This document shows, one piece after another, positions 35,570 to 47,751 of a DNA stretch of 64,000 nt (positions within the stretch are counted from its first letter, which is position 1; each line of letters starts with the position of its first letter). The position numbers and the translations under genes were made by a program. The stretch covers positions 26,714,833 to 26,778,832 of the forward strand of contig JAQNBH010000011.1 of assembly GCA_028752905.1 (NCBI GenBank), written 5' to 3'. Source of the DNA: Cladorhizidae sp. MBARI D1340-BT2. Its lineage: Eukaryota > Porifera > Demospongiae > Poecilosclerida > Cladorhizidae. Under the pieces are notes generated by a model. The model was not told the origin of the DNA. It searched no databases and saw only the letters and a program-made list of their open reading frames with translations.

Positions 35570-38500
35570 TTAACTTTGATATGTAGCAGTCATGAACTCT
35601 GTCTCAAGCCATGAACTCTGGCATGCAGCAAGCCATGAACTCTGGCATGCTGCAAGCCATGAACTCTGGTGTGTCAAGCCATGAACTCTGGTGTGTAACA
35701 ACAAGCCATGAACACTGGTATGCATCAAGCCATGAACTCTGGTGTACATCAAGCCATGAACACTGGTGTGCATCAAGCTATGAACTCTGGTGTGTATCAA
35801 GCTATGAACTCTGGTCTCTATCAAACGATATGAACTCTGCTTAGCAAGACATGAACTTTGGTGTGCATCAAGCCATGAACTCTGGTGGGTATCAATCTAT
35901 GAACTCTGGTCTGTATCAAGCTATGAACTCAGGTGTGTAGCAAGCCATGAAGTCTGGTGTGTAGCAGTCATGAACTCTGTTTCAAGCCATGAACTCTGGT
36001 GTCTTAAGCCATGAACTCTGGTGTACAGCAAGCCATGAACTCCGGTGTGCATCAAGCCATGAACTCTGGTGCATCAAGCCATAAACTCTGGTGTGCATCA
36101 ATCAATGAACTCTGGTGTTTCTCAAGCTATGAACTCTGGTTGGTATCAAGCTATGAACTTTGGTGTGTAGCAAGCCATGAACTGTGGTGTGCATCAAGCT
36201 ACACGTATGAACTCTGGTGTGCATCAAGCCATGAACTCTGCTGTGTATCAGGCTATGAACTCTGGTGTGTATCAAGCCATTAACTCTGGTATGTTTCAAG
36301 CCATTGAATCTGGTGTGCAGCAAGTGATGAACTCTATCAATTCTGGTGTGCATCAAGCCATGAACTCTGGTGTGTATCGAGCTATGGTCTCTGGTGTGTA
36401 TCAAGCCATGCACTCTGGTGTGTATCAAGCCATGCACTCTGGTGTGTATCAAGCCATGCACTCTGGTGGATATCAAGATATGAACTCTGGTCTGTATCAA
36501 GCTATGAACTCTGGTGTGTAGCAAGACATGAACTCTGATGTGCATCAAGCCATGAACATCATGCCATGAACTTTGGTGTGCATCAAGGCATGAACTCGGA
36601 TGTGCATCAAGCAATGAACTCTGGTGTTTATCAAGCTATGAACTCTTGTGGGTATCAAGCTATGAACTTTGGTATGTAGCAAGCCATGAACACTGGCCTG
36701 CATCAAGCCATGAACTCTGGCATGCATCAAGCCTTGAATTCTGGTGTATAGCAAGCCATGAACTCTAGTGTGTAGGAAGACATGAAATCTGGTGTGTATA
36801 GAGCTATGAACTCTGGTCTGTATCAAGCTACGAACTGTGGTGTCTGGCAAGACATGAACTCTGTTGTGTATTAAGCTATGAACTCTGGTCTGTATCAAGC
36901 TATGAACTTTGGTGTGCATCAAGCCATGAACTCTGGTGTGCATAAAGCCATGAAATCGTGTATGCTTCTAGCCATAAATTCTGGTGTGCATCAAGCTATG
37001 AACTCGGGTGTGCATCTAGCCATGACAATGGGAGTGCAGCAAGCGATGAACTCTATAAACTCTGGTGTTCATCAAGCCATGAACTATGGTGTGTATCAAG
37101 AAATGAACTCTGGTGTCAGTAACCAAGAACATCGCATCAAGCCATGAACTCTGGTGTGTATCAAGCTATGCACTCTGGTGTGTATCAAGCCATGAACTCT
37201 GGTGGATATCAAGATATGAACTCTAGTCTGTATCAAGCTATGAACTCTGGTATGTAGCAAGACATGAACTCTGATGTGCATCAAGCCATGAACTCTGGTG
37301 TGTATCATGCCAATGAACTCTGGTGTGTTTCAAGCCATGAACTCTGGTGTGTACCAAGCCATGAACACTTGGATGCATCAAGTCATGAACTCTGGATTGT
37401 AGGAAGCCATGAACTCTGGTGTGCATCAAGCCATGAACTCTGGTGTTTAGGAAGCCATGAACTCTGGTGTGCATCAATCCATGAACTCTGGTGTGTACCA
37501 AGCTATGAACTCTGGTCTGTATCAAGCTATGAACTCTGGTGTGTAGCAAAACATGAATACTAGTGTGTATCAAGCTATGAACTCCAGTCTATATCAAGCT
37601 ATATGAACTCTGGTGTGTAGTAAGACATGAACTCTGGTGTGCACCATGCAATGAACGCTGGCGGGTATCAAACTATGAACTCTGGTCTGAATCAAGCTAT
37701 GAACTCGGGTGTGTAGCAAGCCATGAAATCTGGTGTGTAGCAGTCATGAAATCTGTATCAAGCAATGAACTCTGGTGTCTCAGGCCATGAACTCTGGTTT
37801 GCAGCAAGCCATAAACTCTGGTGTGCTTCAAGCAATGAAATTTGGTGTGCATCAAGCCATGAACTTTGGTGGGTATGAAGCTATGAACGCTGGTGTGTGG
37901 CAAGCCATGAACTCTTGCGTTCAGCAAGCCATGAACTCTGGCATGCATCAAGCCATGAACTCTGGTGTGTATCAAGCTATGAATTCTGGGGTGTAGCAAA
38001 ACATGAACTCTGGTGTGTAGCAAGACATGAACTCTGGTGTGTAGCAGTCATGAACTCTGTATCAAGCCATGAACTCTGGAGTCTCAAGCCATGAATTCTG
38101 GTTTGTGTCAAGCCATGAACTCTGGTGTGCATCAAGCCATGAACTTTGGTGTGCATCAAGCCATGAACTATGGTGTGCATCAAGCCATCAACTCTGGTGT
38201 ATATCAAGCCATGAACTCTGGCGTGTATCAACCCATGAACTCTGGTGCATGAACTCTGGTGTGCATCAAGCCGTGCACTTTGGTGTGCATCAAGTAATGA
38301 ACTCTGGTGGGTATCAAGCCAAGAACTCTGGTGTATAGTAAGCCATGAACTCTGACGTGCAGCAAGCAATGAACTCTGGCATTCATCAAGATAAACTCTG
38401 GTATGTATCAAGCTACTGTATGAACTCTGGTGTGAAGCAAGACATGAACTCTAGTGTGTTGCAGTCATGAACTCTGTATCAAGCCATGAACTCTGGTGTA

Positions 38501-39400
38501 TCAAGCCATGAACTCTGGTGTGTGTCAAGCCTTGAACTCTGGTTTGCATCAAGCCATGAACTCAAGCATGTATCAAGCTATTAACTCTGATGTGCATCAA
38601 CCCATAAACTCTGGTGTGCATCAAGCCATGAACTCTGGTGTGCAGCAAGCGATGAACTCTATGATATCTGGTGTGCATCAAGCCATGAATTCTGGTGTGT
38701 ATCGTGCTATGAACTCTGGTGTGTATCAAGCCATGTACTCTGGTGTGCATCATGCCATGAACTCCGGTGTGCATCAAGGCATGAACTCATATGTGATTAA
38801 AGCAATGAACTCTGGTGTTTATCAAGATATGAAATCTAGTGGGTATCAAGCTATGAACTTTGGTGTGTAGCAAGCCATGAACTCTGGCCTGCATCAAGCC
38901 TTGAACTCCGGCGTGCATCAAGCCTTGAACTCTGGTGTGTAGCAAGCCATGAACTCTGGTGTGTATAGAGCTATGAACTCTGGTCTATATCAAGCTATGA
39001 ACTCTGGTGTCTGGCAAGACATGAACTCTGGTGTGTATCAAGCCATGAACTCTGGTCTGTATCAAGCTATGAACTCTGGTGTGCATCAAGCCATGAACTC
39101 TGGTGTGCATAAAGCCATGAACTCAGGTGTGCTTCTAGCCATAAACTCTGGTATGCATCAAGCTATGAACTCGGGTGTGCATCAATCCATGACTTCGTGT
39201 GTGCAGCAAGTGATGAACTCTATGAACTCTGGTGTGCATCAAGCCATGAACTATGGTGTGTATCAAGACATGAAATCTGGTGTCAGTAACCATGAACTCC
39301 GCATCAAGCCATGAACTCTGGTGTGTATCAAGCTATGCACTCTAGTGTGTATCAAGCCATGATCTCTGGTGGATATCAAGATATGAACTCTGGTCTGTAC
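35570..39400. repeat. Higher-order repeat copy 2 within the 24-bp array
   Basis: The offset to copy 1 is 3840 bp up to about 36620, then 3864-3865 bp. The change is one extra monomer near 36640-36665, an insertion or deletion of exactly 24 bp. Confidence 0.88.
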
Positions 39401-39430
39401 CAAGCTATGAACTCTGTTGTGTAGCAAGAC

Positions 39431-42410
39431 ATGAACTCTGACGTGCATCAAGCCATGAACTCTGGTGTGTATCATGCCATGAACTCTGGTGTGTTTCAAG
39501 CCATGAACTCTGGTGTGTACCAAGCCATGAACTCTTGGGTGCATCAAGCCATGAACTCTGGCGTGCAGCAAGCCATGAACTCTGGCGTGCAGCAAGCCAT
39601 GAACTCTGGTGTGTCAAGCCATGAACTCTGGTGTGTAACAACAAGCCATGAACACTGGTATGCATCAAGCCATGAACTCTGGTGTACATCAAGCCAAGAA
39701 CACTGGTGTGCATCAAGCTATGAACTCTGGTGTGTATCAAGCTATGAACTCTGGTCTGTATGAAATGATATGAACTCTAGTGTGTAGTAAAACATGAATT
39801 CTGGTGTGTATCAAGCTATGAACTCTAGTCTATATCAAGCTATATGAACTCTGGTGTGTAGCAAGACATGAACTTTGGTGTGCATCAAGCCATGAACTCT
39901 GGTGGGTATCAAGCTATGAACTCTGGTCTGTATCAAGCTATGAACTCGGGTGTGTAGCAAGCCATGAAGTCTGGTGTGTAGCAGTCATGAACTCTGTTTC
40001 AAGCCATGAACACTGGTGTCTTAAGCCATGAACTCTGGTATACAGCAAGCCATAAACTCTGGTGTGCATCAAGCCATGAACTCTGATGCATCAAGCAATA
40101 AACTCTGGTGTGCATCAAGCAATGAACTCTGGTGTTTCTCAAGCTATGAACTCTGGTTCGTATCAAGCTATGAACTCTGGTGTCTGGCAAGACATGAACT
40201 CTGGTGTGTATCAAGCTATGAACTCTGGTCTGTATCAAGCTATGAACTCTGATGTGCATCAAGCCATGAACTCTGGTGTGCATAAAGCCATGAACTCGGG
40301 TATGCTTCTAGCCATAAATTCTGGTGTGCATCAAGCTATGAACTCGGGTGTGCATCAAGCCATGACTTCGGGAGTGCAGCAAGCGTTGAACTCTATGAAC
40401 TCTGGTGTGCATCAAACCATGAACTATGGTGTGTGTCAAGACATGAACTCTGGTGTCAGTAACCAAGAAGTTCGCATCAAGCCATGAACTCTGGTGTTTA
40501 TCAAGCTGTGCACTCTGGTGTGTATCAAGCCATGAACTCTAGTGGATATCAAGATATGAACTCTGGTCTGTATCAAGCTATGAACTCTGGTGTGTAGCAA
40601 GACATGAACTCTGATGTTCATCAAGCCATCAACTCTGGTGTGTATCATGCCAATGAACTCTGGTGTGTTTCAAGCCATGAACTCTGTCTGGTGTGTACGA
40701 AGCCATGAACACTTGGGTGCATCAAGCCATGAACTCTGGATTGTAGGAAGCCATGAATGCTGGTGTGCATCAAGCCATGAACTCTGGTGTGTAGGAAGCC
40801 ATGAACTCTGGTGTGTACCAAGCTATGAACTCTGGTCTGTATCAGGCTATGAAATCTGGTGTGTAGCAAAACATGAATTCTGGTGTGTATCAAGCTATGA
40901 ACTCTGGTGTGTAGCAAGACATGAACTCTGATGTGCATCAAGCCATGAACTCTGGTGTGTATCATGCCATGAACTCTGGTGTGTTTCAAGCCATGAACTC
41001 TGGTGTGTACCAAGCCATGAACTCTTGGGTGCATCAAGCCATGAACTCTGGCATGCAGCAAGCCATGAACTCTGGCGTGCAGCAAGCCATGAACTCTGGT
41101 GTGTCAAGCCATGAACTCTGGTGTGTAACAACAAGCCATGAACACTGGTATGCATCAAGCCATGAACTCTGGTGTACATCAAGCCAAGAACACTGGTGTG
41201 CATCAAGCTATGAACTCTGGTGTGTATCAAGCTATGAACTCTGGTCTGTATGAAATGATATGAACTCTAGTGTGTAGTAAAACATGAATTCTGGTGTGTA
41301 TCAAGCTATGAACTCTAGTCTATATCAAGCTATATGAACTCTGGTGTGTAGCAAGACATGAACTTTGGTGTGCATCAAGCCATGAACTCTGGTGGGTATC
41401 AAGCTATGAACTCTGGTCTGTATCAAGCTATGAACTCGGGTGTGTAGCAAGCCATGAAGTCTGGTGTGTAGCAGTCATGAACTCTGTTTCAAGCCATGAA
41501 CACTGGTGTCTTAAGCCATGAACTCTGGTATACAGCAAGCCATAAACTCTGTTGTGCATCAAGCCATGAACTCTGGTGCATCAAGCAATAAACTCTGGTG
41601 TGCATCAAGCAATGAACTCTGGTGTTTCTCAAGCTATGAACTCTGGTTCGTATCAAGCTATGAACTCTGGTGTCTGGCAAGACATGAACTCTGGTGTGTA
41701 TCAAGCTATGAACTCTGGTCTGTATCAAGCTATGAACTCTGTTGTGCATCAAGCCATGAACTCTGGTGTGCATAAAGCCATGAAGTCGGGTATGCTTCTA
41801 GCCATAAATTCTGGTGTGCATCAAGCTATGAACTCGGGTGTGCATCAAGCCATGACTTCGGGAGTGCAGCAAGCATTGAACTCTATGAACTCTGGTGTGC
41901 ATCAAGCCATGAACTATGGTGTGTGTCAAGACATGAACTCTGGTGTCAGTAACCAAGAAGTTCGCATCAAGCCATGAACTCTGGTGTGTATCAAGCTATG
42001 CACTCTGGTGTGTATCAAGCCATGAACTCTAGTGGATATCAAGATATGAACTCTGGTCTGTATCAAGCTATGAACTCTGGTGTGTAGCAAGACATGAACT
42101 CTGATGTGCATCAAGCCATCAACTCTGGTGTGTATCATGCCAATGAACTCTGGTGTGTTTCAAGCCATGAACTCTGTCTGGTGTGTACGAAGCCATGAAC
42201 ACTTGGGTGCATCAAGCCATGAACTCTGGATTGTAGGAAGCCATGAATGCTGGTGTGCATCAAGCCATGAACTCTGGTGTGTAGGAAGCCATGAACTCTG
42301 GTATGCATCAAGCCATGAACTCTGGTGTGTACCAAGCTATGAACTCTGGTCTGTATCAGGCTATGAAATCTGGTGTGTAGCAAAACATGAATTCTGGTGT
42401 GTATCAAGCT
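39431..42410. repeat. Tandem 1490-bp higher-order duplication within the 24-bp array
   Basis: 39431-40920 and 40921-42410 share the same sequence of monomer variants, including the CTCTGTCTGGTGTGTACGAAG variant pair at about 40683 and 42173. Confidence 0.85.
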
Positions 42411-44522
42411 ATGAACTCCAGTCTATATCAAGCTATATGAACTCTGGTGTGTAACAAGACATGAACTCTGGTGTGCAGCAAGCCATGAACTCTGGCGGGT
42501 ATCAAACTATGAACTCTGGTCTGTATCAAGCTATGAACTCGGGTGCCATGAAGTCTGGTGTGTAGCAGTCATGAAATCTGTATCAGGCCATGAACTCTGT
42601 TGTCTCAAGCCATGAACTCTGGTTTGCAGCAAGCCATAAACTCTGGTGCAATGAAAATTGGTGTGCATCAAGCCGTGAACTTTGGTGGGTTTGAAGCTAT
42701 GAATGCTGGTGTGTGGCAAGCCATGAACTCAAGATTGCGTTCAGCAAGCCATGAACTCGGGCATGCATCAAGCCATCAACTCTGGTATGTATCAAGCTAT
42801 GAATTCTGGGGTGTAGCAAAACATGAACTCTGGTGTGTAGCAAGACATGAACTCTGGTGTGTAGCAGTCATGAACTCTGTATCAAGCCATGAACTCTGGT
42901 GTCTCAAGTCATGAACTCTGGTGTGTGTCAAGCCATGAACTCTGGTGCGCATCAAGCCATGAACTTTGGTGTGCATCAAGCCATGAACTATGGTGTGCAT
43001 CAAGCCATAAACAACTCTGGTGTACATCAAGCCTTGAACTCTGGCGTGTATCAACCCATGAACTCTGGTGTGCATCAAGCCATGAACTCTGGTGTGCATC
43101 AAACCATGAACTTTGGTGTGCATCAAGTAATGAACTCTGGTGGGTATCAAGCCAAGAACTCTGGTGTATAGCAACCCATGAAATCTGATGTGCAGCAAGC
43201 CATGAACTCTGGCACGCATCAAGCCATAAACTCTGGTATGTATCAAGCTATGAACTCTGGTGTGAAGCAAGACATGAACTCTAGTGTGTAGCAGTCATGA
43301 ACTCTGTACCAAGCCATGAACTCTGGTGTATCAAGCCATGAACTCTGGTGTGTGTCAAGCCAAGAACTCTGGTTTGCATCAAGCCATGAACTCAGGCATG
43401 TATCAAGCTATTAACTCTGGTGTGCATCAAACCCATAAACTCTGGTGTGCATCAAGCCATGAACTCTGGTGTGCAGCAAGCGATCAACTCTATGAACTCT
43501 GGTGTGCATCAAGCCATGAATTCTGGTGTGTATCGTGCTATGAACTCTTGTGTGTATCTAGCCATGCACTCTGGTGTGCATCATGCCATGAACTCTGGTG
43601 TGCATCAAGGCATGAACTCGGATATGATTCATGCAATGAACTATGGTGTTTATCAACTATGAACTCTAGTGGGTATCAAGCTATGAACTTTGGTGTGTAG
43701 CAAGCCATGAACTCTGGCCTGCATCAAGCCATGAACTCTGGCGTGCATCAAGCCTTGAACTCTGGTGTGTAGCAAGCCCATGAACTCTGGTGTGTAGGAA
43801 GACATGAACTCTGGTGTGTATAGAGCTATGAACTCTGGTCTATATCAAGCTATGAACCCTGGTGTCTGGCAAGCCATGAACTCTGGTCTGTATCAAGCTA
43901 TGAACTCTGTTGTGCATCAAGCCATGAACTCTGGTGTGCATAAAGCATGAACTCTGGTGTGCTTCTAGCCATAAACTGTGGTGTGCATCAAGTTATGAAC
44001 TCGGGTGTGCATCAAGCCATGACTTCGTGTGAGCAGCAAGTTATGAACTCTATGAACTCTGGTCTGCATCAAGCCATGAACTATGGTGTGTATCAAGACA
44101 TGAAATCTGGTGTCAGTAACCATGAATTCTGCATCAAGCCATGAACTATGGTTTGTATCAAGCCATGAACTCTGGTGGATATCAAGATATGAACTCTGGT
44201 CTGTATCAAGCTATGAACTCTGGTGTGTAGCAAGACATGAACTCTGATGTGCATCTAGCCATGAACTCTGGTATGAATCAAGCCATGAACTGTGGTGTGT
44301 TTCAAGCCATGAACTCTGGTGTGTACCAAGCCATGAACTCTTGAGTACATCAAGCCATGAACTCTGGTTTGTAGGAAGCCATGAACTCTGGTGTGCATCA
44401 AGCCATGAACTCTGGTGTGTAGGAAGCCATGAACTCTGGTGTGCATCAACCCATGAACTCTGGTGTGCATCAAGCCATGAACTCTGGTGTGTACCAAGCT
44501 ATGAACTCTGGTCTGTATCATG

Positions 44523-44932
44523 CTCCTTAGTACATTTCCGTAGATGTAACAGTCCTATCAGAATGTCTGGAGAGATATGTACTTCTACTTGTCGGTTATA
44601 TATATATATACATACAATATTAAAGGAGTTCAATATTAAATAATTATTATATTTATAATATATTGTATGGTAATTTTCGGCTAACTTCATTAAAAAACAA
44701 CACTTAAGATCATCTTTTAGTCAGCTGTTGTTTTTGCCAACATTTAATACGAATGCCATGATGAAGATCAAGGCAATTGGTTGAAGTATAAATCAACCAA
44801 AACCTGATTAATCTTAATTGGTTTGTATATACAACACCAGGAGGAAAAAAAATTCTTTGTTTATTTATTGATAATTTTTTTATCATATACATTTATTTTA
44901 TTATTTTATTATTAATTAAAAAAAAAGTTTGC
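44523..44932. other. AT-rich spacer between satellite and inverted-end transposon
   Basis: It contains a (TA)n run near 44597-44612 and AT-rich DNA ending in an A9 tract. No gene is supported. Confidence 0.5.
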
Positions 44933-44974
44933 TATATGTACGATCTGAGAAAAGGGCCCACTTCGCCCAAAAAA
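44933..44974 (+). repeat. Left inverted terminal repeat
   Basis: Contains TACGATCTGAGAAAAG then GCCCACTTC, facing the right copy at 51907-51957. Confidence 0.65.
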
Positions 44975-45283
44975 TGATCTTGCACTAGGACCTGAAATAG
45001 CTACCAAGGTTATGATTCATGATATTTTCATAACTTACCTCAGAGGTATCTTGGGTTATTGCTCTATCTTTGTGCAAACTTTTAAGGCCAACAAGGGCTT
45101 CCTTCCATTCGAGCGAGCAGTTAGAAAAAGTTAAAAAAATAGAGAAGCCACGCGAAGCTACCGCGGGCACGGAATGAAAATATGGGCACGCCCTTCAGTT
45201 TTCGAATAGACAGCGTGGTGACATAGTGAGCTAAATGCAGGTGTATACAAATAAAACATCATGCTTACCAAAAAATGGTGATA

Positions 45284-45670
45284 TCAATCAGATATTGTGT
45301 GTGTGTTTGATATCAAATAGGAGTTCAAGCAGAAGTGGTGTGAATTGACCACCATCATTCCTTGCTTCAATTGGACAGACTTCTTTGCTTCACATTTGAA
45401 GAATTTCTCATGAATAAAGCGTTTCAAACAATTCATATTCAGTTCATCCGATCCAGGCACAGTGACAGCAAAGGAGCGTTCAGACACTGTACAAAACCGG
45501 TTTGTGCTTGCCAAACATTGCTGGACATCAACAGTCACAGATATGCCACACATCATTCCCGCCAAAGGTTTGTCTCCAGAACGACAGTTTATTTGACAGC
45601 ATCCGACAGTTCTGTCCGGAGAAGGACAAAGACATAACATGCCCCAAACCATCATATTTTCTAAAGCCAT
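45284..45670 (-). CDS. Unrecognised 128-codon open frame
   Basis: The minus frame starts MALENMMVWGMLCLCPSPDR and is Cys-rich (about ten Cys) without a recognisable motif. It lies between the left inverted end and the gypsy insertion. Overlapping plus-strand frames (45362-45637, 45502-45774) are also open, and the zinc-knuckle exon beyond the insertion is on the plus strand, so this minus frame may be a shadow of plus-strand coding sequence. Confidence 0.2.
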   Translation of the reverse strand: MALENMMVWGMLCLCPSPDRTVGCCQINCRSGDKPLAGMMCGISVTVDVQQCLASTNRFCTVSERSFAVTVPGSDELNMNCLKRFIHEKFFKCEAKKSVQLKQGMMVVNSHHFCLNSYLISNTHTISD

Positions 45671-45707
45671 CCAGTCGAGCTGCTCCCCAGTGGTTGATGA
45701 GGATGTG

Positions 45708-46147
45708 TGTCGGAAATGCTTTCCTTGAGAGTGTCACACTTAGTCTCTCCGAACAGATCCGCGCCGACTTATAGTTACTGACACTTCTGATTCACCTCTC
45801 ACTCAGGTGAACCAGCAAGTGCTTTCCCCTTACAAGCCCAAATGACCACTTGAGATTAATAAACACTTCTTAGTGCATATAACAATACTGCGAAAAAGAA
45901 TCTCATCACAACATTTACAAACTCAGTGTCCAACAACTAACAAATTCAAGCTACTCTCCTAGCTCTCTCTAGCTCTCTCTAGCTCTCTCTCTTCCGGTCT
46001 GTGGTTTTAGTATTGGTCAGTTATAAATAACTTTACCCGGTGAGTTAAATATACTCCGGTCCATATATGGCATGGTTTGTAGTAGTAATTCATTAACTTG
46101 TACTACTTCCTCTCTCACTTGTCTGGCAGGGAATGCCATTTCCGACA
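45708..46147 (-). repeat. 3' LTR of the 45.7-51.0-kb gypsy element
   Basis: 440 bp with about five differences from the 5' LTR. Includes AGCTCTCTCT direct repeats at about 45958-45990. Confidence 0.95.
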
Positions 46148-46922
46148 CTCCCCCCTTCTCATGGTGAGAACCACTAGGTTCTCTCGAAAGCCCGTCGGCG
46201 TTGGTGTTTGCTTTGCTGCTACGATGCACTACGGTGTACATGTAGGGTTGTAGAGTTAGAGACCAACGTTCGATACGTCCATGGCTATCCTTGATTTTAG
46301 CCAACTGGGTCAAAGGGTTGTGATCGGTTACAACCGTAAACAGCGTTCCCTCTAGATAAATTCGATAGTGCTCAATCCCTGTGATAATTGCTAGGGCCTC
46401 CTTCTCGATGGTCAAATATCGAGTTTCCCTTTCGAGCAGTTTTCGCGATCCAAATGCGATCGGATGTTCTTCTCCATATTCATCATTTTGTGATAAGATG
46501 AATCCTAAGCCTGTGTCTGAGACGTCCGTTTGTAGAGTAAACGGTCGTGACCAGTTCGGAGTTCTCAGAATCGGGTAGTTAATTAAACTCGACTTCAACA
46601 TCTCGAATGCTTGTTCTGTCTTTGCCGTCCAGGTCACTACTACGTTGGGTTCCGTCTTTTTCGTTAAGTTGGTAAGGGAAGTGGCGATCTCTGCGAACTT
46701 TGGGATGAATCCACGGTAATATCCACTCAACCCAAGGAATGCCCTCACATCTGTCTTTGTTTTGGGCTGTTTGAAATTTCTCACTGCTCTGATTTTGGCT
46801 TCCTGTGGTAATACTCGTCCATTCCCGATGACGTATCCCAAATACTCGCAAGTATTCACTGCAATTTGCACTTCTTTTCCTTGATGGTGAGCCCAGCTTC
46901 TTTTAGACGGTCCATCACCCAT
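46017..46922 (-). CDS. RT thumb/connection and RNase H, last domain of pol
   Basis: After TCEYLGYVIGNGRVLPQ the frame shows FLGLSGYYRGFIPKFAEIA (RT C-terminus) and then RNase H: LQTDVSDTGLGFILSQ, the Glu in YLTIEKEALAII, VVTDHNPLTQL, and NTNADGLSRE. The acidic RNase H residues are all present. The frame passes the purine tract, enters the 3' LTR and stops at 46017-46019, adding about 40 LTR-encoded residues. No integrase follows. RNase H degrades the RNA strand of the replication hybrid. Confidence 0.9.
   Translation of the reverse strand: MGDGPSKRSWAHHQGKEVQIAVNTCEYLGYVIGNGRVLPQEAKIRAVRNFKQPKTKTDVRAFLGLSGYYRGFIPKFAEIATSLTNLTKKTEPNVVVTWTAKTEQAFEMLKSSLINYPILRTPNWSRPFTLQTDVSDTGLGFILSQNDEYGEEHPIAFGSRKLLERETRYLTIEKEALAIITGIEHYRIYLEGTLFTVVTDHNPLTQLAKIKDSHGRIERWSLTLQPYMYTVVHRSSKANTNADGLSREPSGSHHEKGGVSEMAFPARQVREEVVQVNELLLQTMPYMDRSIFNSPGKVIYN
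46148..46160 (-). promoter_or_regulatory. Polypurine tract
   Basis: GAGAAGGGGGGAG on the minus strand directly precedes the 3' LTR. Confidence 0.85.
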
Positions 46923-46962
46923 CGCAAATGGCGCAGGTGATCCTCCCAGGTCTCATTTCTCA

Positions 46963-47751
46963 CTAACACATCGTCCAGATAGGCAGCTGTAAAGTCGTGC
47001 CCTCCTTCCAGTACAGTACTCGGTCCATCAACCGTTGGAATGTGGAAGGGGCAGCCACCAACCCAAAAGGCATGTTCAAGAACTCAAACTTCCCCCATTG
47101 GGTTACAAAGGCTGTCTTTGCGATACTTTCTTTTGCTACTGGCACCTGCCAGTAGCCCTTTGTGAGGTCTAGGGCAGTGATGAACTTGGCCTGCGCCTCG
47201 ATCCTAGGGAGAGGGTAAGGGTCGGCCCTTGTGATTAGGTTCAGTTTGCGATAGTCCACGCATAGTCGTTGACCCCCGTCCTTCTTCAGCACCAGAACCA
47301 CTGGGGCGGCCCAGGGGTTCCGGGACGGTCGAATGATGCCTCTCCCCATAAGCTCCTTTATCTCGGTTCTCAGGAACTCATGTGAGGTATGAGGTAGTCT
47401 GTAGGGCAGCAATTTGATTGGACTGGCTCCCTCTGTTTCGATAATATGTTCTGCCCATGTTGTCTTCCCGGGTATGTCACAGATGACATCTGCATACTCC
47501 CGTTTCAACTGCTCTAGTTCTTCTCTCTGTTTTTCTTTCAGGTTGTCTTCCTCAGTTGTCTGTTCTTCCTCCACCTGGCCATCAGCATCTTCGTGTGCGA
47601 AGAGTACTGCTCCAGTGGGAGAGTTCCAGCGTTTCATGCTGTTCACATGGAAGCGTCGCAGCGGCTTCCTGCCTTGGCCCATATCCACCTCATAAGTTAC
47701 TGAGGATATCTTCTTCGTAATGATTACAGGCCCCCTCCACTCATTGTGGAG
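46963..47751 (-). pseudogene. Integrase C-terminus fused to reverse transcriptase
   Basis: One open frame begins with LHNEWRGPVIITKKISSVTY (GPY/F-like integrase C-terminus, about 47690-47748) and FHVNSMKRW. It then runs into RT: GRGIIRPSRNPWAAPVVLVL, LCVDYRKLN, ALDLTKGYWQVP and MPFGLVAAPSTFQRLMDRVL. This continuity proves integrase-before-RT. Near 47000-47010 a tandem 5-bp duplication (GTACT on the minus strand) shifts the frame, so the catalytic YLDD box (46970-46981) lies in another frame. A further 1-bp loss near 46857-46860 follows before the RNase H frame. Confidence 0.92.

Larger units (their letters stand above)
24653..44522. repeat. 24-bp satellite array, about 20 kb, with higher-order repeats
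   Basis: The monomer contains ATGAACTCTGGTGTG and CATCAAGCC; variants have TGTATCAAGCT, TGTAGCAAGAC, GGGTATCAAGCT and CTGTATCAAGCT. The unit is eight codons long, so plus-strand frames read MNSGVHQA and ELWCASSH, and minus-strand frames read MHTRVHGL and LDAHQSSW repeatedly. The common TGTAGCAAG variant puts TAG into the MNSGVHQA frame, so no long protein is conserved. Higher-order copies: 31730-35569 against 35570-39400 (offset 3840, later 3864), 39431-40920 against 40921-42410 (offset 1490), and left-half blocks offset about 4230-4417 (for example 25641/30031 and 27002/31232). The array ends at GGTCTGTATCATGCTC. Confidence 0.97.

Noticed and set aside
24653..44522. Many long ORFs (up to about 170 codons) on both strands
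   Set aside because: They are a consequence of the 24-bp unit being divisible by three; stops are scattered by monomer variants and no start, splice or domain supports a protein.
24653..44522. CRISPR-like regular array
   Set aside because: Direct head-to-tail monomers with no unique spacers, in eukaryotic DNA; no cas genes. The same applies to the 28-bp and 34-bp arrays.
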